29,367 bases of DNA from JAXDBM01 sp964460245 (GTDB taxonomy: Bacteria; Desulfobacterota; Syntrophia; Syntrophales; Fen-1087), in the NCBI GenBank assembly GCA_964460245.1, contig CAYWTL010000026.1, forward strand, positions 1 to 29,367, written 5' to 3'. Positions 16,657 through 24,158 of this stretch are shown piece by piece; within the stretch, counting starts at the first letter, position 1; every line of letters starts with the position of its first letter. The notes beneath the pieces were generated by a model that was given only the letters and a program-made list of their open reading frames with translations, was not told the DNA's origin and did not search any database. The position numbers and the translations under genes were made by a program.

Positions 16657-17172
16657 TCAGCCCTTCTGCTCTTCGTAGCGGGCGAGCGTAAAGAGCATGT
16701 CCGCCAGGCGGTTCAGGTACTGGTGGATGAAGTCGTTCGTGACCAGTTTTTCCTTTTTCAGTCCGGCCGCCTTTCGCTCCGCCCGCCGGATGACGGTCCG
16801 GCCGACGTCGATCTGGGCCGCCGCCGCGGATGCGCCCGGATAAATGAACTCGTTTTTCAGCGTGACTTCCTGCTGCAGATCGTCGATCAGATTTTCGATG
16901 CGCCGGACCTCCCTTTCACCGATCCGCAGGGTCAGCCTGGAAAGGTCTTCGGGAAGTGTCGAAAGCTCCGCTCCCAGCGTCAGCAGGTCCTTCTGGACGG
17001 CAAGCAGGATGTCTTTCACGCGGCCGTTTTTCGTCATCGCCCGGGCGACGCCCAGGACGGAACTCGCTTCGTCGAGGGTGCCGTAGGTGTCCGGTCTCGG
17101 ATCGAATTTCGGAACCCGCTGCCCGCCGAGCAGACTCGTTTCTCCGCCGTCCCCTTTTTTGGAAAATTTCAT
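16657..17172 (-). CDS. pduO: ATP:cob(I)alamin adenosyltransferase, PduO type
   Basis: A 171-residue enzyme that transfers adenosyl from ATP to cob(I)alamin, making the cofactor of class II ribonucleotide reductase and B12 mutases. The N-terminal ATP loop is KKGDGGETSLLGGQRVPK; GTLDEASSVLG and IYPGASAAAAQIDVGRTVIRRAER are the conserved mid and C-terminal blocks, the latter with catalytic Arg and Glu, and LNRLADMLFTLARYEE ends the protein. GGAGGGG precedes the ATG at 17172, which overlaps the stop of the phosphorylase gene as ATGA, so the two are translationally coupled. It likely serves NrdJ encoded 4 kb away. Confidence 0.94.
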   Translation of the reverse strand: MKFSKKGDGGETSLLGGQRVPKFDPRPDTYGTLDEASSVLGVARAMTKNGRVKDILLAVQKDLLTLGAELSTLPEDLSRLTLRIGEREVRRIENLIDDLQQEVTLKNEFIYPGASAAAAQIDVGRTVIRRAERKAAGLKKEKLVTNDFIHQYLNRLADMLFTLARYEEQKG

Positions 17173-17882
17173 GATCCCCTCCTCTCCAGGTATTCTTGAA
17201 TGATGCTGATGATCGTGTCGGTGTTTCTGCGGGCATGGCGGAGGATCGTCTCGATGGTCAGCGTCACCTCTCCGATGCCGTGGGCGTAATTGTCCACGGA
17301 ACAGATCGAGGCGTAAGGCAGCCCCAGTTCCTGGGCAATCACCGCCTCGCTGGCCATGGTCATTCCCACGATGTCCGCCATCTGCGAGATGGCCGCGATT
17401 TCGGCCCGTGTTTCGAGCCTCGGTCCCCGGGTCTGCCAGTACACGCCGCCGTCGAGGGCCTCGATGCCGCAGTGTCGGGCGGCCTCGAGGCATTTCTGAC
17501 GCAGGCCTTCATGAATCCGGGGGGTGATGTGAACGGGCTTCGTTTCGAAAATCGTGGGTCCCCCGTAGAGCAGGATGAAATCATCGGGAACGATGATGGC
17601 GCCCGGTTTCAGTCTCTTCTTCAGGGAGCCGGTCGAATTGATGCCGATGACTTCGTCGGCGCCCAGGTCCTTCAATGCTTTCAGATTGGCCGGGTGGTTG
17701 ATCCGGTGGGGCAGGATATGGCGGCTTGAGTCCCGGCCGTGACGGGGAATGAACACCGTGTTCCGGGAGAGCAGGACCAGGGCTTCTCCATATTCGTTTT
17801 GCACGGTTCTTTCTTCAACATCCGCGAAAAACCCTTTTCCCTGCAGGGCCAGCGTGCCCGAGATGATGCCCAGAAGTCCCAT
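17169..17882 (-). CDS. mtnP: S-methyl-5'-thioadenosine/thioinosine phosphorylase-type nucleoside phosphorylase
   Basis: A 237-residue member of the MTAP/PNP trimeric phosphorylase family, which splits purine nucleosides with phosphate. Family blocks: FIPRHGRDSSRHILPHRINH (phosphate and sugar site), ALKDLGADEVIGINSTGSL, GGVYWQTRGPRLETRAEI and MTMASEAVIAQELGLPYASI. The base-recognition segment reads SVDNYAHG where human-type MTAP has a TDYDCW-like motif, hinting at a 6-oxopurine such as methylthioinosine; this is inference. It salvages by-products of AdoMet or polyamine chemistry. GGAGG precedes the ATG. It overlaps pduO by four bases. Confidence 0.88.
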   Translation of the reverse strand: MGLLGIISGTLALQGKGFFADVEERTVQNEYGEALVLLSRNTVFIPRHGRDSSRHILPHRINHPANLKALKDLGADEVIGINSTGSLKKRLKPGAIIVPDDFILLYGGPTIFETKPVHITPRIHEGLRQKCLEAARHCGIEALDGGVYWQTRGPRLETRAEIAAISQMADIVGMTMASEAVIAQELGLPYASICSVDNYAHGIGEVTLTIETILRHARRNTDTIISIIQEYLERRGS

Positions 17883-17961
17883 GGCGCCTCCGGATTGGCG
17901 ATATCGGTGAAGCGCTTATATCAGATCGGCGCAAATCTGTCAAAAGAGGGAGCAAATTGAT

Positions 17962-17991
17962 TTGACATGCATCGTTCCGCTGTGGCATAGT
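17962..17991 (+). promoter_or_regulatory. trxA-bamD promoter (predicted)
   Basis: A perfect TTGACA (17962-17967), 18-base spacer and CATAGT (17986-17991; 4 of 6), in the 142-base gap between divergent mtnP and trxA. Confidence 0.5.
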
Positions 17992-18024
17992 CCGACGCCA
18001 GACGATGAAAGGAGGAGACGGAGA

Positions 18025-18357
18025 ATGGGAAAGGAAGATTCTCTTGTACATGTCAATGATGCTGATTTTGAAAAGGAAATACTGAAATCGGAGCAGCCTG
18101 TGCTCGTTGATTTCTGGGCTCCCTGGTGCGGCCCCTGCAAGGCGATCGGTCCGATCGTGGAGGATTTGGCCGCCTCCTATGCGGGACGGGTCAAGATGGC
18201 CAAGATGAATGTGGATGACAACCCCAGGACATCCGCCGCCTATGGCATCCGCAGCATCCCCACCCTCCTGCTGTTCAAGGGCGGCAAGGTTCTGGACACG
18301 CTCATCGGTCTTGTTTCCAGGGATCGTCTCGAAGATTTCGTCAAGAAAGGCTTATGA
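18025..18357 (+). CDS. trxA: Thioredoxin
   Basis: A 110-residue classical thioredoxin, a cytoplasmic disulfide reductant. The redox pair is Cys35/Cys38 in WAPWCGPCK, followed by KMNVDDNP, the cis-proline motif SIPTLLLFKGGK and a typical C-terminal helix. An in-frame TTG at 17962 would add 21 residues but is itself part of the -35 hexamer; the ATG at 18025 has AAAGGAGG upstream. The stop overlaps the bamD start (ATGA). It may also reduce NrdJ, as thioredoxins do for class II reductases. Confidence 0.96.
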   Translation: MGKEDSLVHVNDADFEKEILKSEQPVLVDFWAPWCGPCKAIGPIVEDLAASYAGRVKMAKMNVDDNPRTSAAYGIRSIPTLLLFKGGKVLDTLIGLVSRDRLEDFVKKGL

Positions 18358-19118
18358 GCCGGAGAAAGCGAATGAAATCCCGCAAGGCCGCGCTATCGCT
18401 AATCGTCGTCATGGTGCTGTTCCTGTCCGGCTGCGGCTGGTGGGCTGAGGTCAAGGAGTGGTGGCGTCCCTCCGACATGGCCCGGGCGACGCCGGAAGGC
18501 CTGTATCAGAAGGGCGCACGGGAATATCAGGATGGCCGCTACAAGAGCGCCAGCGAATCCTTTCAGCGCGTGAAGGAAAGGTATCCGCTGCACCCGATGG
18601 CCCTGATGGCCGAACTCGGCATTGCCGACGCCCACTACAGCGAAAAGGAATATGCGGAAGCGGAGATCGCCTACGGGGATTTCATCAATCTGCATCCGAC
18701 AAACGAGAATGTCCCCTATGCCATGTTTCAGTTGGGCATGTGCCATTTCAACCAGATCGGATCCATCGACCGCGACCAGACCGAGACGATCAAGGCGAAG
18801 AAAGAGTTCGAAAAGCTGGTGGCACGGTATCCGAACAGCAAATTTGCCCCACTGGCGGAGCAGCATATCCTGACGTGCCGGAAAAGGCTTGCCGAAAAGG
18901 AATTCTACGTGGCGCATTTCTACTTCAAGATGAAGAAGTACAAGGCGGCCCTGGGCCGTTTCGAGGAGATCGCGAAGAATTACGCCGGCGTGGGACTGGA
19001 CGACAAGGTCGGGCGCTTCATCGCGGAGACGAAGAAGCGACTGGACCGGGAACTGGTGAAAAAGCCGCCTGAGGACGTCCAAAAGATCGATCCGTCCAGG
19101 GATCGGTCGAAAAAATGA
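18354..19118 (+). CDS. bamD: Outer-membrane assembly lipoprotein BamD
   Basis: A 254-residue lipoprotein of the BAM complex, which inserts beta-barrel proteins into the outer membrane. A basic N-terminus and hydrophobic stretch lead to the lipobox LSGC with lipidated Cys27. TPR-like helical repeats follow: LYQKGAREYQDGRYKSASESF, AELGIADAHYSEKEYAEAEIAY, PYAMFQLGMCHFNQI with DRDQTETIKAKKEFEKLV, and AHFYFKMKKYKAALGRFEEI. The order and length match BamD/YfiO. It starts inside the trxA stop. Its TGA directly abuts the stop of the convergent kinase gene with no base between. Shows the organism has a Gram-negative outer membrane. Confidence 0.93.
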   Translation: MSRRKRMKSRKAALSLIVVMVLFLSGCGWWAEVKEWWRPSDMARATPEGLYQKGAREYQDGRYKSASESFQRVKERYPLHPMALMAELGIADAHYSEKEYAEAEIAYGDFINLHPTNENVPYAMFQLGMCHFNQIGSIDRDQTETIKAKKEFEKLVARYPNSKFAPLAEQHILTCRKRLAEKEFYVAHFYFKMKKYKAALGRFEEIAKNYAGVGLDDKVGRFIAETKKRLDRELVKKPPEDVQKIDPSRDRSKK

Positions 19119-20693
19119 TCAGATGTCCAGGCCCCGGATCCTTGCGAGTACGGGCTGCGCTCCGGTTTCCGGAGGAAGGGACGTGTCGGCGATCACGTGT
19201 GACGGGCCTTCGCTTTCGGTGATCCGCTCATAATCCCTTTTCTGGGCCGCGAAGATCTCCCACCGCCCGTCCGAGGCTTCCGTCCGGTCCGCGAGCCGTT
19301 CCTCCAGCCGTTTCCGGATGACGGACTCGGAACAGACGCATTCGACGACGAAGAAATCCGCAAGGCATTGCGCGGCGGCGGCCCGCGCCTTCTCCCGGTC
19401 CCGGCGTCTCTTGAATGACGCGTCGATGATCACCGATTGCCCCTTCCGCAGCTTCATTCCGGCCTGCTCCAGGGCCTGTTCATAGGTCTTTTCCGATATC
19501 TCATCGGCGTAGATGCCCCGTCCGAAGTCCTCATGGCGCCGCTCCCCGGGCGAAAGGTGAAGCAGTTCCTTGCGAAGGACGTCCATTCGAATGACTTCGG
19601 CACCCAAACGCGGGGCCATGTGTCTGGCCATCACGCTCTTGCCGGCGCCCATCAGGCCGGCCACCAGAATCAGCGAGGGCTTTTCCAGCCTGGCGGCGCA
19701 GGTGTAGGCGAGATCGAAATACCTTGCGGCGATCCGGACGGCTTCGTCCCGGTCTTCCGTCCGAATGTCCCGGTCGCTCGTCCGGAAACTGACCACCTTG
19801 CCCCTGACATAGGCATAGTAGCACTTGTAGAAGTTGAGCAGCGTCCGGATCTCCGGGTCGCCGGACTCCCGGACATAGGCGTCCACGAACCGCTCGGCAT
19901 GTTCCGGATAGCCGTTGTAATCCAGGTCCATGGCCAGGAAGGCGACTTCGGCGGCGACGTCCTCGAACCGGAAGCGCCGGTTGAATTCGATACAGTCGAA
20001 AATCTGGACACCGTCGGCCACCACGATGTGCTCCATGTGAAGGTCGCCGTGGCAGTCCCTGATTCTGTGCTCGGTCACCCTTTTTTCCAGCAGCCCTCTC
20101 CTTTCCTCGAGGAATTTGAGGCTGTAGGCCCGGATGAATCGGTACTGGAATTCCGGCAGGGTTGCCCCGGCATAGGTGGCGGTCTGCTCGAAATTCTCTT
20201 CGTGGTTGCGGCGGACGGTTTCCACACCGCCGATCCGGTCGATCTCGCCGCCGGTGGCCGCCTGCCGGTGGAAGTCCGCGATCCGGACGGCTATCCGATC
20301 CATCACGGAGAGATCCGCCTTTCCCGTGGCCAGCAGTTTTTTCAGCATCCGCTCCTGCGGCAGCCGCTTCATCCGGACGGCGTACTCGACGATGCGCCCT
20401 TCCGTTTCCAGGGAAAGGCGCCCGTCGTCGCCTTCCCGGACGGCCGCGACATCGAGATAGATCTCCGGCGCCAGCCGCCGGTTCAGCCGCACCTCCTCAT
20501 CGCAATAATGCTTCCGTTTTTCCAGACTCGTGAAGTCGAGGAATCCGAAATCGACACACTTCTTGACTTTATAGACGATGTCTCCGGCAATGAAAATGAA
20601 GGAGATGTGCGTCTGGACGACTTCCACGGTTTCCGGCCGGTGGGCATAGAACTCCGGCACGGACATGCTTTCCAGCAGCTTCGCATGGGTCAT
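19119..20693 (-). CDS. Two-domain kinase: aminoglycoside-phosphotransferase-like plus P-loop kinase
   Basis: A 524-residue cytoplasmic protein. The N-terminal part (about 1-300) is a protein-kinase-like APH domain of the COG2187 type, with RDCHGDLHMEHI (His215-Asp217) as the catalytic loop and IFDCIEF as the metal-binding DFG equivalent. The C-terminal part (about 335-524) is a P-loop kinase with Walker A GLMGAGKS (346-353), followed by IRMDVLRKELL and VIIDASFKRRRDREKAR, as in the zeta-toxin/chloramphenicol-kinase-like COG0645 group. This fusion is widespread in proteobacteria but its substrate is unknown. Its ATG overlaps the rlmN stop by four bases, and it ends the OmpA lipoprotein-rlmN operon. 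Confidence 0.85.
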   Translation of the reverse strand: MTHAKLLESMSVPEFYAHRPETVEVVQTHISFIFIAGDIVYKVKKCVDFGFLDFTSLEKRKHYCDEEVRLNRRLAPEIYLDVAAVREGDDGRLSLETEGRIVEYAVRMKRLPQERMLKKLLATGKADLSVMDRIAVRIADFHRQAATGGEIDRIGGVETVRRNHEENFEQTATYAGATLPEFQYRFIRAYSLKFLEERRGLLEKRVTEHRIRDCHGDLHMEHIVVADGVQIFDCIEFNRRFRFEDVAAEVAFLAMDLDYNGYPEHAERFVDAYVRESGDPEIRTLLNFYKCYYAYVRGKVVSFRTSDRDIRTEDRDEAVRIAARYFDLAYTCAARLEKPSLILVAGLMGAGKSVMARHMAPRLGAEVIRMDVLRKELLHLSPGERRHEDFGRGIYADEISEKTYEQALEQAGMKLRKGQSVIIDASFKRRRDREKARAAAAQCLADFFVVECVCSESVIRKRLEERLADRTEASDGRWEIFAAQKRDYERITESEGPSHVIADTSLPPETGAQPVLARIRGLDI

Positions 20694-21772
20694 GGGGCGG
20701 CTCCTTGGAGTTGGGTTTTCCGGCCGCTGAGCTGGCCGCAGGCGGCCAGGATGTCGCTGCCCTTGCTGGCGCGGATGATCGCGGTGTAGTGGCGCCGCAT
20801 CAGGGCCTCCTGAAAGGCTTTCACCCTTTCCGGAGGCGGGGTTTTAAAGGGCGATCCGGGGTATTCGTTGAAGGAGATCAGGTTCAGCTTGCAGCGGATG
20901 TCCCGAAGCAGGCGGGCCACGCTTTCGGCATCCTTCGAGGAATCGTTCACGCCGTCCATGAGGATGTATTCGAAGGTCAGCATGCGCCGGCCCGGCATGG
21001 GATAATCTCGGCAGGCATCCAGCAGGGACTCCAGCGGGTATTTCCGGTTGACGGGCATCAGTTCGTCCCTTTTCGCGTTGTCCGGGGCGTTGAGGGACAC
21101 GGCCAGATTGATGCAGATGTCCCGGCCCAACCGGCGGATCATCGGCGCGATGCCGCAGGTGGACAGGGTGACTTTCCGGTTGGAAAACCCGATCCCGTAA
21201 TCGGACGTGATGATTTGGACGGCCTTCAGGACGTTGTGATAATTGGCTAACGGTTCGCCCATACCCATGAGGACGATGTTCCGGATATCCGGCCCCTCGG
21301 GCAGATGCCGCTGGAGCTGGATGATCTGACCGGTGAGTTCCGAGGGGAGAAGGTTCCGCTTCAACCCGTCCCGGCCGGTCAGACAGAAGCGGCATCCCAT
21401 GGCGCAGCCGGCCTGGGTGGAGATGCACACGGTCCAGTGACTCTTGCCCGGAATCAGGACACTTTCGATGAGGAGGCCGTCTTCCAGCCGGAAGAGAATC
21501 TTTCGGGTGCCGTCAGAGGAGGTCTGAACGGCTTCGATGGCGGGCAGGCCGATTCTCGCCAGGTCGGCCAGCTTCAGACGGAAATCCCCGGCGAGGTTGG
21601 TCATTTCGGCAAACGATGCGGCCCGGCGCTGGTAGAGCCACTTCATGATCTGCCTGGCTCGGTACCGTTCCTTGCCGAGGCTGGCAATGAATGCCTCGAT
21701 CTCCTCCAGGGACAGATCCCTCAAATTGCGCAGCCCGGTCCGTCCGGTATCGGACATGCCGTTTTCGTTCAC
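20690..21772 (-). CDS. rlmN: Dual-specificity 23S rRNA/tRNA adenine-C2 methyltransferase RlmN
   Basis: A 360-residue radical-SAM enzyme that methylates A2503 of 23S rRNA and A37 of some tRNAs. The Fe-S cluster cysteines are Cys123, Cys127 and Cys130 (AGCAMGCRFC). Further signatures: VLMGMGEPLANY (SAM-binding), VTLSTCGIAP, LAVSLNAPD, YILMDGVNDS, LISFNEYPGSPF, and near the end RASKGSDILAACGQL with the methyl-carrying cysteine. The start is GTG 21772 or ATG 21757; neither has a strong Shine-Dalgarno. It lies 10 bases after the lipoprotein gene and overlaps the kinase gene by four. Confidence 0.96.
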   Translation of the reverse strand: MNENGMSDTGRTGLRNLRDLSLEEIEAFIASLGKERYRARQIMKWLYQRRAASFAEMTNLAGDFRLKLADLARIGLPAIEAVQTSSDGTRKILFRLEDGLLIESVLIPGKSHWTVCISTQAGCAMGCRFCLTGRDGLKRNLLPSELTGQIIQLQRHLPEGPDIRNIVLMGMGEPLANYHNVLKAVQIITSDYGIGFSNRKVTLSTCGIAPMIRRLGRDICINLAVSLNAPDNAKRDELMPVNRKYPLESLLDACRDYPMPGRRMLTFEYILMDGVNDSSKDAESVARLLRDIRCKLNLISFNEYPGSPFKTPPPERVKAFQEALMRRHYTAIIRASKGSDILAACGQLSGRKTQLQGAAP

Positions 21773-21782
21773 GGAAACGCTT

Positions 21783-22640
21783 TCAGTCCTTCGGCTGGAC
21801 GATGATGGAAATGCTCCGATTTTTGGTCCGTCCTTCCGGCGCGCCGATGTCGGCAGCGGACCGGTCTTCCCCGCAGGCCGCGGCGGAAAGAAGGGCGGTG
21901 TCGATCCCGAGCTGCTCCAGGTGCCGAGCGACCTGGACGGCCCGGGCCGCGGAAAACTCCCAGTGGATCGCCTGTTGCTTTGCGGGATACCCGCCGGCCC
22001 GAAAGGCGTCCGTCCGGCTCTCGACGCGGATCAGCCGGTCCTCGGCTTCCTTGAGAATGGGGAACGCCCGCCGCAGGAACAGCAGGCCTTCCGGTTTGAT
22101 GTCCGCCTCTCCGGACGCAAAGAGGACCTCTTCGGCCACATCGACGGTCACCTTTCCCCTGCGCTCCAGGATCGTGACCTGACCCTGGGCGATTTCCTCT
22201 TTCATGGCCTGCATGAGGTTCTCATAGGTTTTGCTGACTGCCTTGACATTCCCCTCCCGGTCTTCGTCCTGCTTTGCGAGACGTTCCTGCAGGGTGGTGC
22301 TTTCCCTTTCCAGCGCGAACGTTTTTTCCCGCTGGTCGCCGAGCGCCTTCGACGCGCTGTCGGGTTTGGATTTCAGGATGCGGTCCAGCGCCCTGCGGTC
22401 CGCTTCGATTCTGTCCCTCTGGTCGGATACCCGGCTGAGATCGTCGCTCAGCTTTTTCAACCGGTCCTGCAAGGCGCTGTTTTCCGTCTCCAGCGCCTCC
22501 TGCTTTGTCCGAAGATCCTGCAGTTCGCTTTTCAGGCCGTCGGCGGCCGCAACCTTCTTTTCAAATACGCCGCTGGAAACGCAACCGCTGCACAGCAGCA
22601 GCGACGGCAAAACCACTGTCAGTAAAAATGCTCTTTTCAA
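21783..22640 (-). CDS. OmpA-domain lipoprotein with coiled coil
   Basis: A 285-residue lipoprotein. The start is the TTG at 22640, which has GGGAG about ten bases upstream and gives a clean signal, MKRAFLLTVVLPSLLLCSGC, with lipidated Cys20; frames starting further upstream would bury the signal peptide. A long coiled coil follows (about 25-150: repeated LQDLRTKQEALETENSALQ-like heptads). The C-terminus is an OmpA/MotB peptidoglycan-binding domain: VLFASGEADIKPEGLLFLRR, VESRTDAF, FSAARAVQVARHLEQLGI and TKNRSISIIV, with the conserved Asp and Arg. It probably tethers a membrane to peptidoglycan. First gene of an operon with rlmN and the two-domain kinase. Confidence 0.85.
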   Translation of the reverse strand: MKRAFLLTVVLPSLLLCSGCVSSGVFEKKVAAADGLKSELQDLRTKQEALETENSALQDRLKKLSDDLSRVSDQRDRIEADRRALDRILKSKPDSASKALGDQREKTFALERESTTLQERLAKQDEDREGNVKAVSKTYENLMQAMKEEIAQGQVTILERRGKVTVDVAEEVLFASGEADIKPEGLLFLRRAFPILKEAEDRLIRVESRTDAFRAGGYPAKQQAIHWEFSAARAVQVARHLEQLGIDTALLSAAACGEDRSAADIGAPEGRTKNRSISIIVQPKD

Positions 22641-22783
22641 GATCGGATACTCCCGGCAATCGGTTTCACGGTGTTTGGGAATTGCCGTCCCCTGTCGGAA
22701 CGGCGGCGTGAGGATATAGAGGCCGTGCGAATAAAGCAACAGGAAAGTGCCGGAGGATCGCATGTGCCCAAACGGTCCGGCCG

Positions 22784-22820
22784 AAAAAAAGAAAATGGGA
22801 CGTCGCAACGTCCCATTTTC
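22784..22820 (-). terminator. Rho-independent terminator of the NlpC/P60 gene
   Basis: A perfect 13-bp stem, GAAAATGGGACGT and ACGTCCCATTTTC around a four-base loop (22791-22820). On the minus strand it is followed by seven T residues (22790-22784). It starts 31 bases after the stop of the 22851-23855 gene and separates it from the lipoprotein operon. Confidence 0.93.
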
Positions 22821-22850
22821 ACGATTCTGCCTCCGCGGGCGGTCGGAAGG

Positions 22851-23855
22851 CTAAGCGCCTTCATCCAGGCTTTTGAGACGGACCGCCTTGACGAAGTGTT
22901 TGTCATAGTAGGGCTTGGTCAGGGTATCCACTTTCACGGACCGGGATCGTCCGGCAGCCGCGTGGACGAATTCATTGTTGCCGATGTAGATGCCGACATG
23001 GCCGAGAGCGTTGCGGTGGGTGTTGAAAAAAACGAGGTCCCCGGCCTCCAGGTCGCTCCGGGCAACCCGCTTGCCCACCCGGGACTGCTCACGGGCGGTC
23101 CGGGGAAGGCTGACGTTGAAAAACGAATAGATTTTCTTCACAAAGGCTGAGCAGTCCAAGCCCCTCACGGAAGAGCCGCCCAGGCGGTAGGGCGCCCCGA
23201 GGAAACCCATGGCCACCCGGACGAAGAGTTGCCGCTCGTCCGGGCTGTTCCATTTTCCCAGCAGCGCGGCCGATGTTTCCTTGTCCATTTCAACGGCCGT
23301 CATGTCCTCGTCCGGGGTTCCCGGTTCGTCCTCGTCGAGTTCCTCGCCTTCCGGCAGCTCATTCACATCGACAGGTTCACGCTTTTCCACCGTCGCGACC
23401 ACTTTCCGTTCCTCGGGTTTCGACAGGGCGAGGCGCTGACCGATTTTCAGGCGGCTGGACCGGAGATGGTTCGCCTTCATGATCTCGCCGACCGAAAGGC
23501 CGCTTTTTTTCGCGATGTTGTAGATGCTGTCGCCCTTCCGGACCACATGGACCGACCGGCTGACCGATGGGCTCTTTCGACTGGCTTTCTCTGCTTTGAC
23601 TTTGGAGTGGGCTGATTTTGCGGTTGCTGCTTTTGTGTGACCGGGGATGGTCAGGACCTGCCTGGGCTTGAGGGCCGCGCCGTGAAGCCCGTTGGCCTCC
23701 TGCAGGGCCTGTGCGCTGACACCGTACTTCTTGGCGATCTTGTAGAGGCTGTCGCCGTGCTTGACCCGGTACTCCCCTGCGATGGCATCCCGGCTGAGGC
23801 CGAACGAAAAGAACAGGACAACAAGTCCCATCCACAGGAAAATCTGCCGTCTCAT
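22851..23855 (-). CDS. Secreted LysM-NlpC/P60 peptidoglycan endopeptidase
   Basis: A 334-residue cell-wall hydrolase. A signal peptide (MRRQIFLWMGLVVLFFSFGL..., cleavage near residue 27) precedes two LysM peptidoglycan-binding domains: YRVKHGDSLYKIAKKYGVS (29-72) and HVVRKGDSIYNIAKKSGLS (103-145). An acidic linker (about 160-190, ELPEGEELDEDEPGTPDEDM) leads to an NlpC/P60 domain (about 205-334) with catalytic Cys235 (RGLDCSAFVKK) and His286 (LGHVGIYIG), a polar third residue near His298. It would cut peptide stems in peptidoglycan. The ATG at 23855 has AGGAGG nine bases upstream; the frame stays open further upstream, but that part is not coding-like. Ends in a strong terminator, so monocistronic. 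Confidence 0.93.
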   Translation of the reverse strand: MRRQIFLWMGLVVLFFSFGLSRDAIAGEYRVKHGDSLYKIAKKYGVSAQALQEANGLHGAALKPRQVLTIPGHTKAATAKSAHSKVKAEKASRKSPSVSRSVHVVRKGDSIYNIAKKSGLSVGEIMKANHLRSSRLKIGQRLALSKPEERKVVATVEKREPVDVNELPEGEELDEDEPGTPDEDMTAVEMDKETSAALLGKWNSPDERQLFVRVAMGFLGAPYRLGGSSVRGLDCSAFVKKIYSFFNVSLPRTAREQSRVGKRVARSDLEAGDLVFFNTHRNALGHVGIYIGNNEFVHAAAGRSRSVKVDTLTKPYYDKHFVKAVRLKSLDEGA

Positions 23856-23957
23856 GATGAAGTACCTCCTAGCTTTTGTGTCGGGGGCTACCCACTTCTG
23901 GGGCGGTGCACAGATTTTGACAATGGATGACAAACTGCACACAAAGAGCGAAGTCTG

Positions 23958-23984
23958 AACATACAGAATAAACCTGTCTGTCAA
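23958..23984 (-). promoter_or_regulatory. Possible NlpC/P60 gene promoter
   Basis: On the minus strand, TTGACA (23984-23979), 15-base spacer, TATGTT (23963-23958; 4 of 6). The leader would be about 95 bases. The spacer is short. Confidence 0.35.
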
Positions 23985-23988
23985 ACCC

Positions 23989-24044
23989 CCCTCGAAAATT
24001 TTTACAATTCCCGTTGAGAAAATATTGTAAAATCATCTCGAGGG
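23989..24044. repeat. Long imperfect dyad upstream of mtgA
   Basis: Two nested inverted repeats share one centre near 24016: outer arms CCCTCGA (23989-23995) and TCGAGGG (24038-24044), inner arms TTTTACAAT (24000-24008) and ATTGTAAAA (24024-24032). Together they form arms of about 20 bases around a 15-base loop. It lies between the divergent NlpC/P60 and mtgA genes, right behind the proposed promoter of the former. It could be an operator, a protein-binding dyad, or an RNA stem in the mtgA leader. No T-run follows. The remaining bases up to 24158 hold only an AT-rich leader with GGAAGG. Confidence 0.6.
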
Positions 24045-24158
24045 CGAAAAACTCTCATGATATGATGCCTCTGTCAAGAAAAAAAACGCCGGAAAAGGCA
24101 AAGTATTTCAGAATGTGAATGAAAATCAAATACATAGGAAGGATAACGGCATCGTTGC

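Noticed and set aside
23870..23960. A c-di-AMP (ydaO-type) riboswitch before the NlpC/P60 gene
   Set aside because: Such riboswitches often precede cell-wall hydrolases, and CCCCCGACACAAAAGC is loosely similar to a conserved stretch. The other conserved segments are missing, so it is not called.
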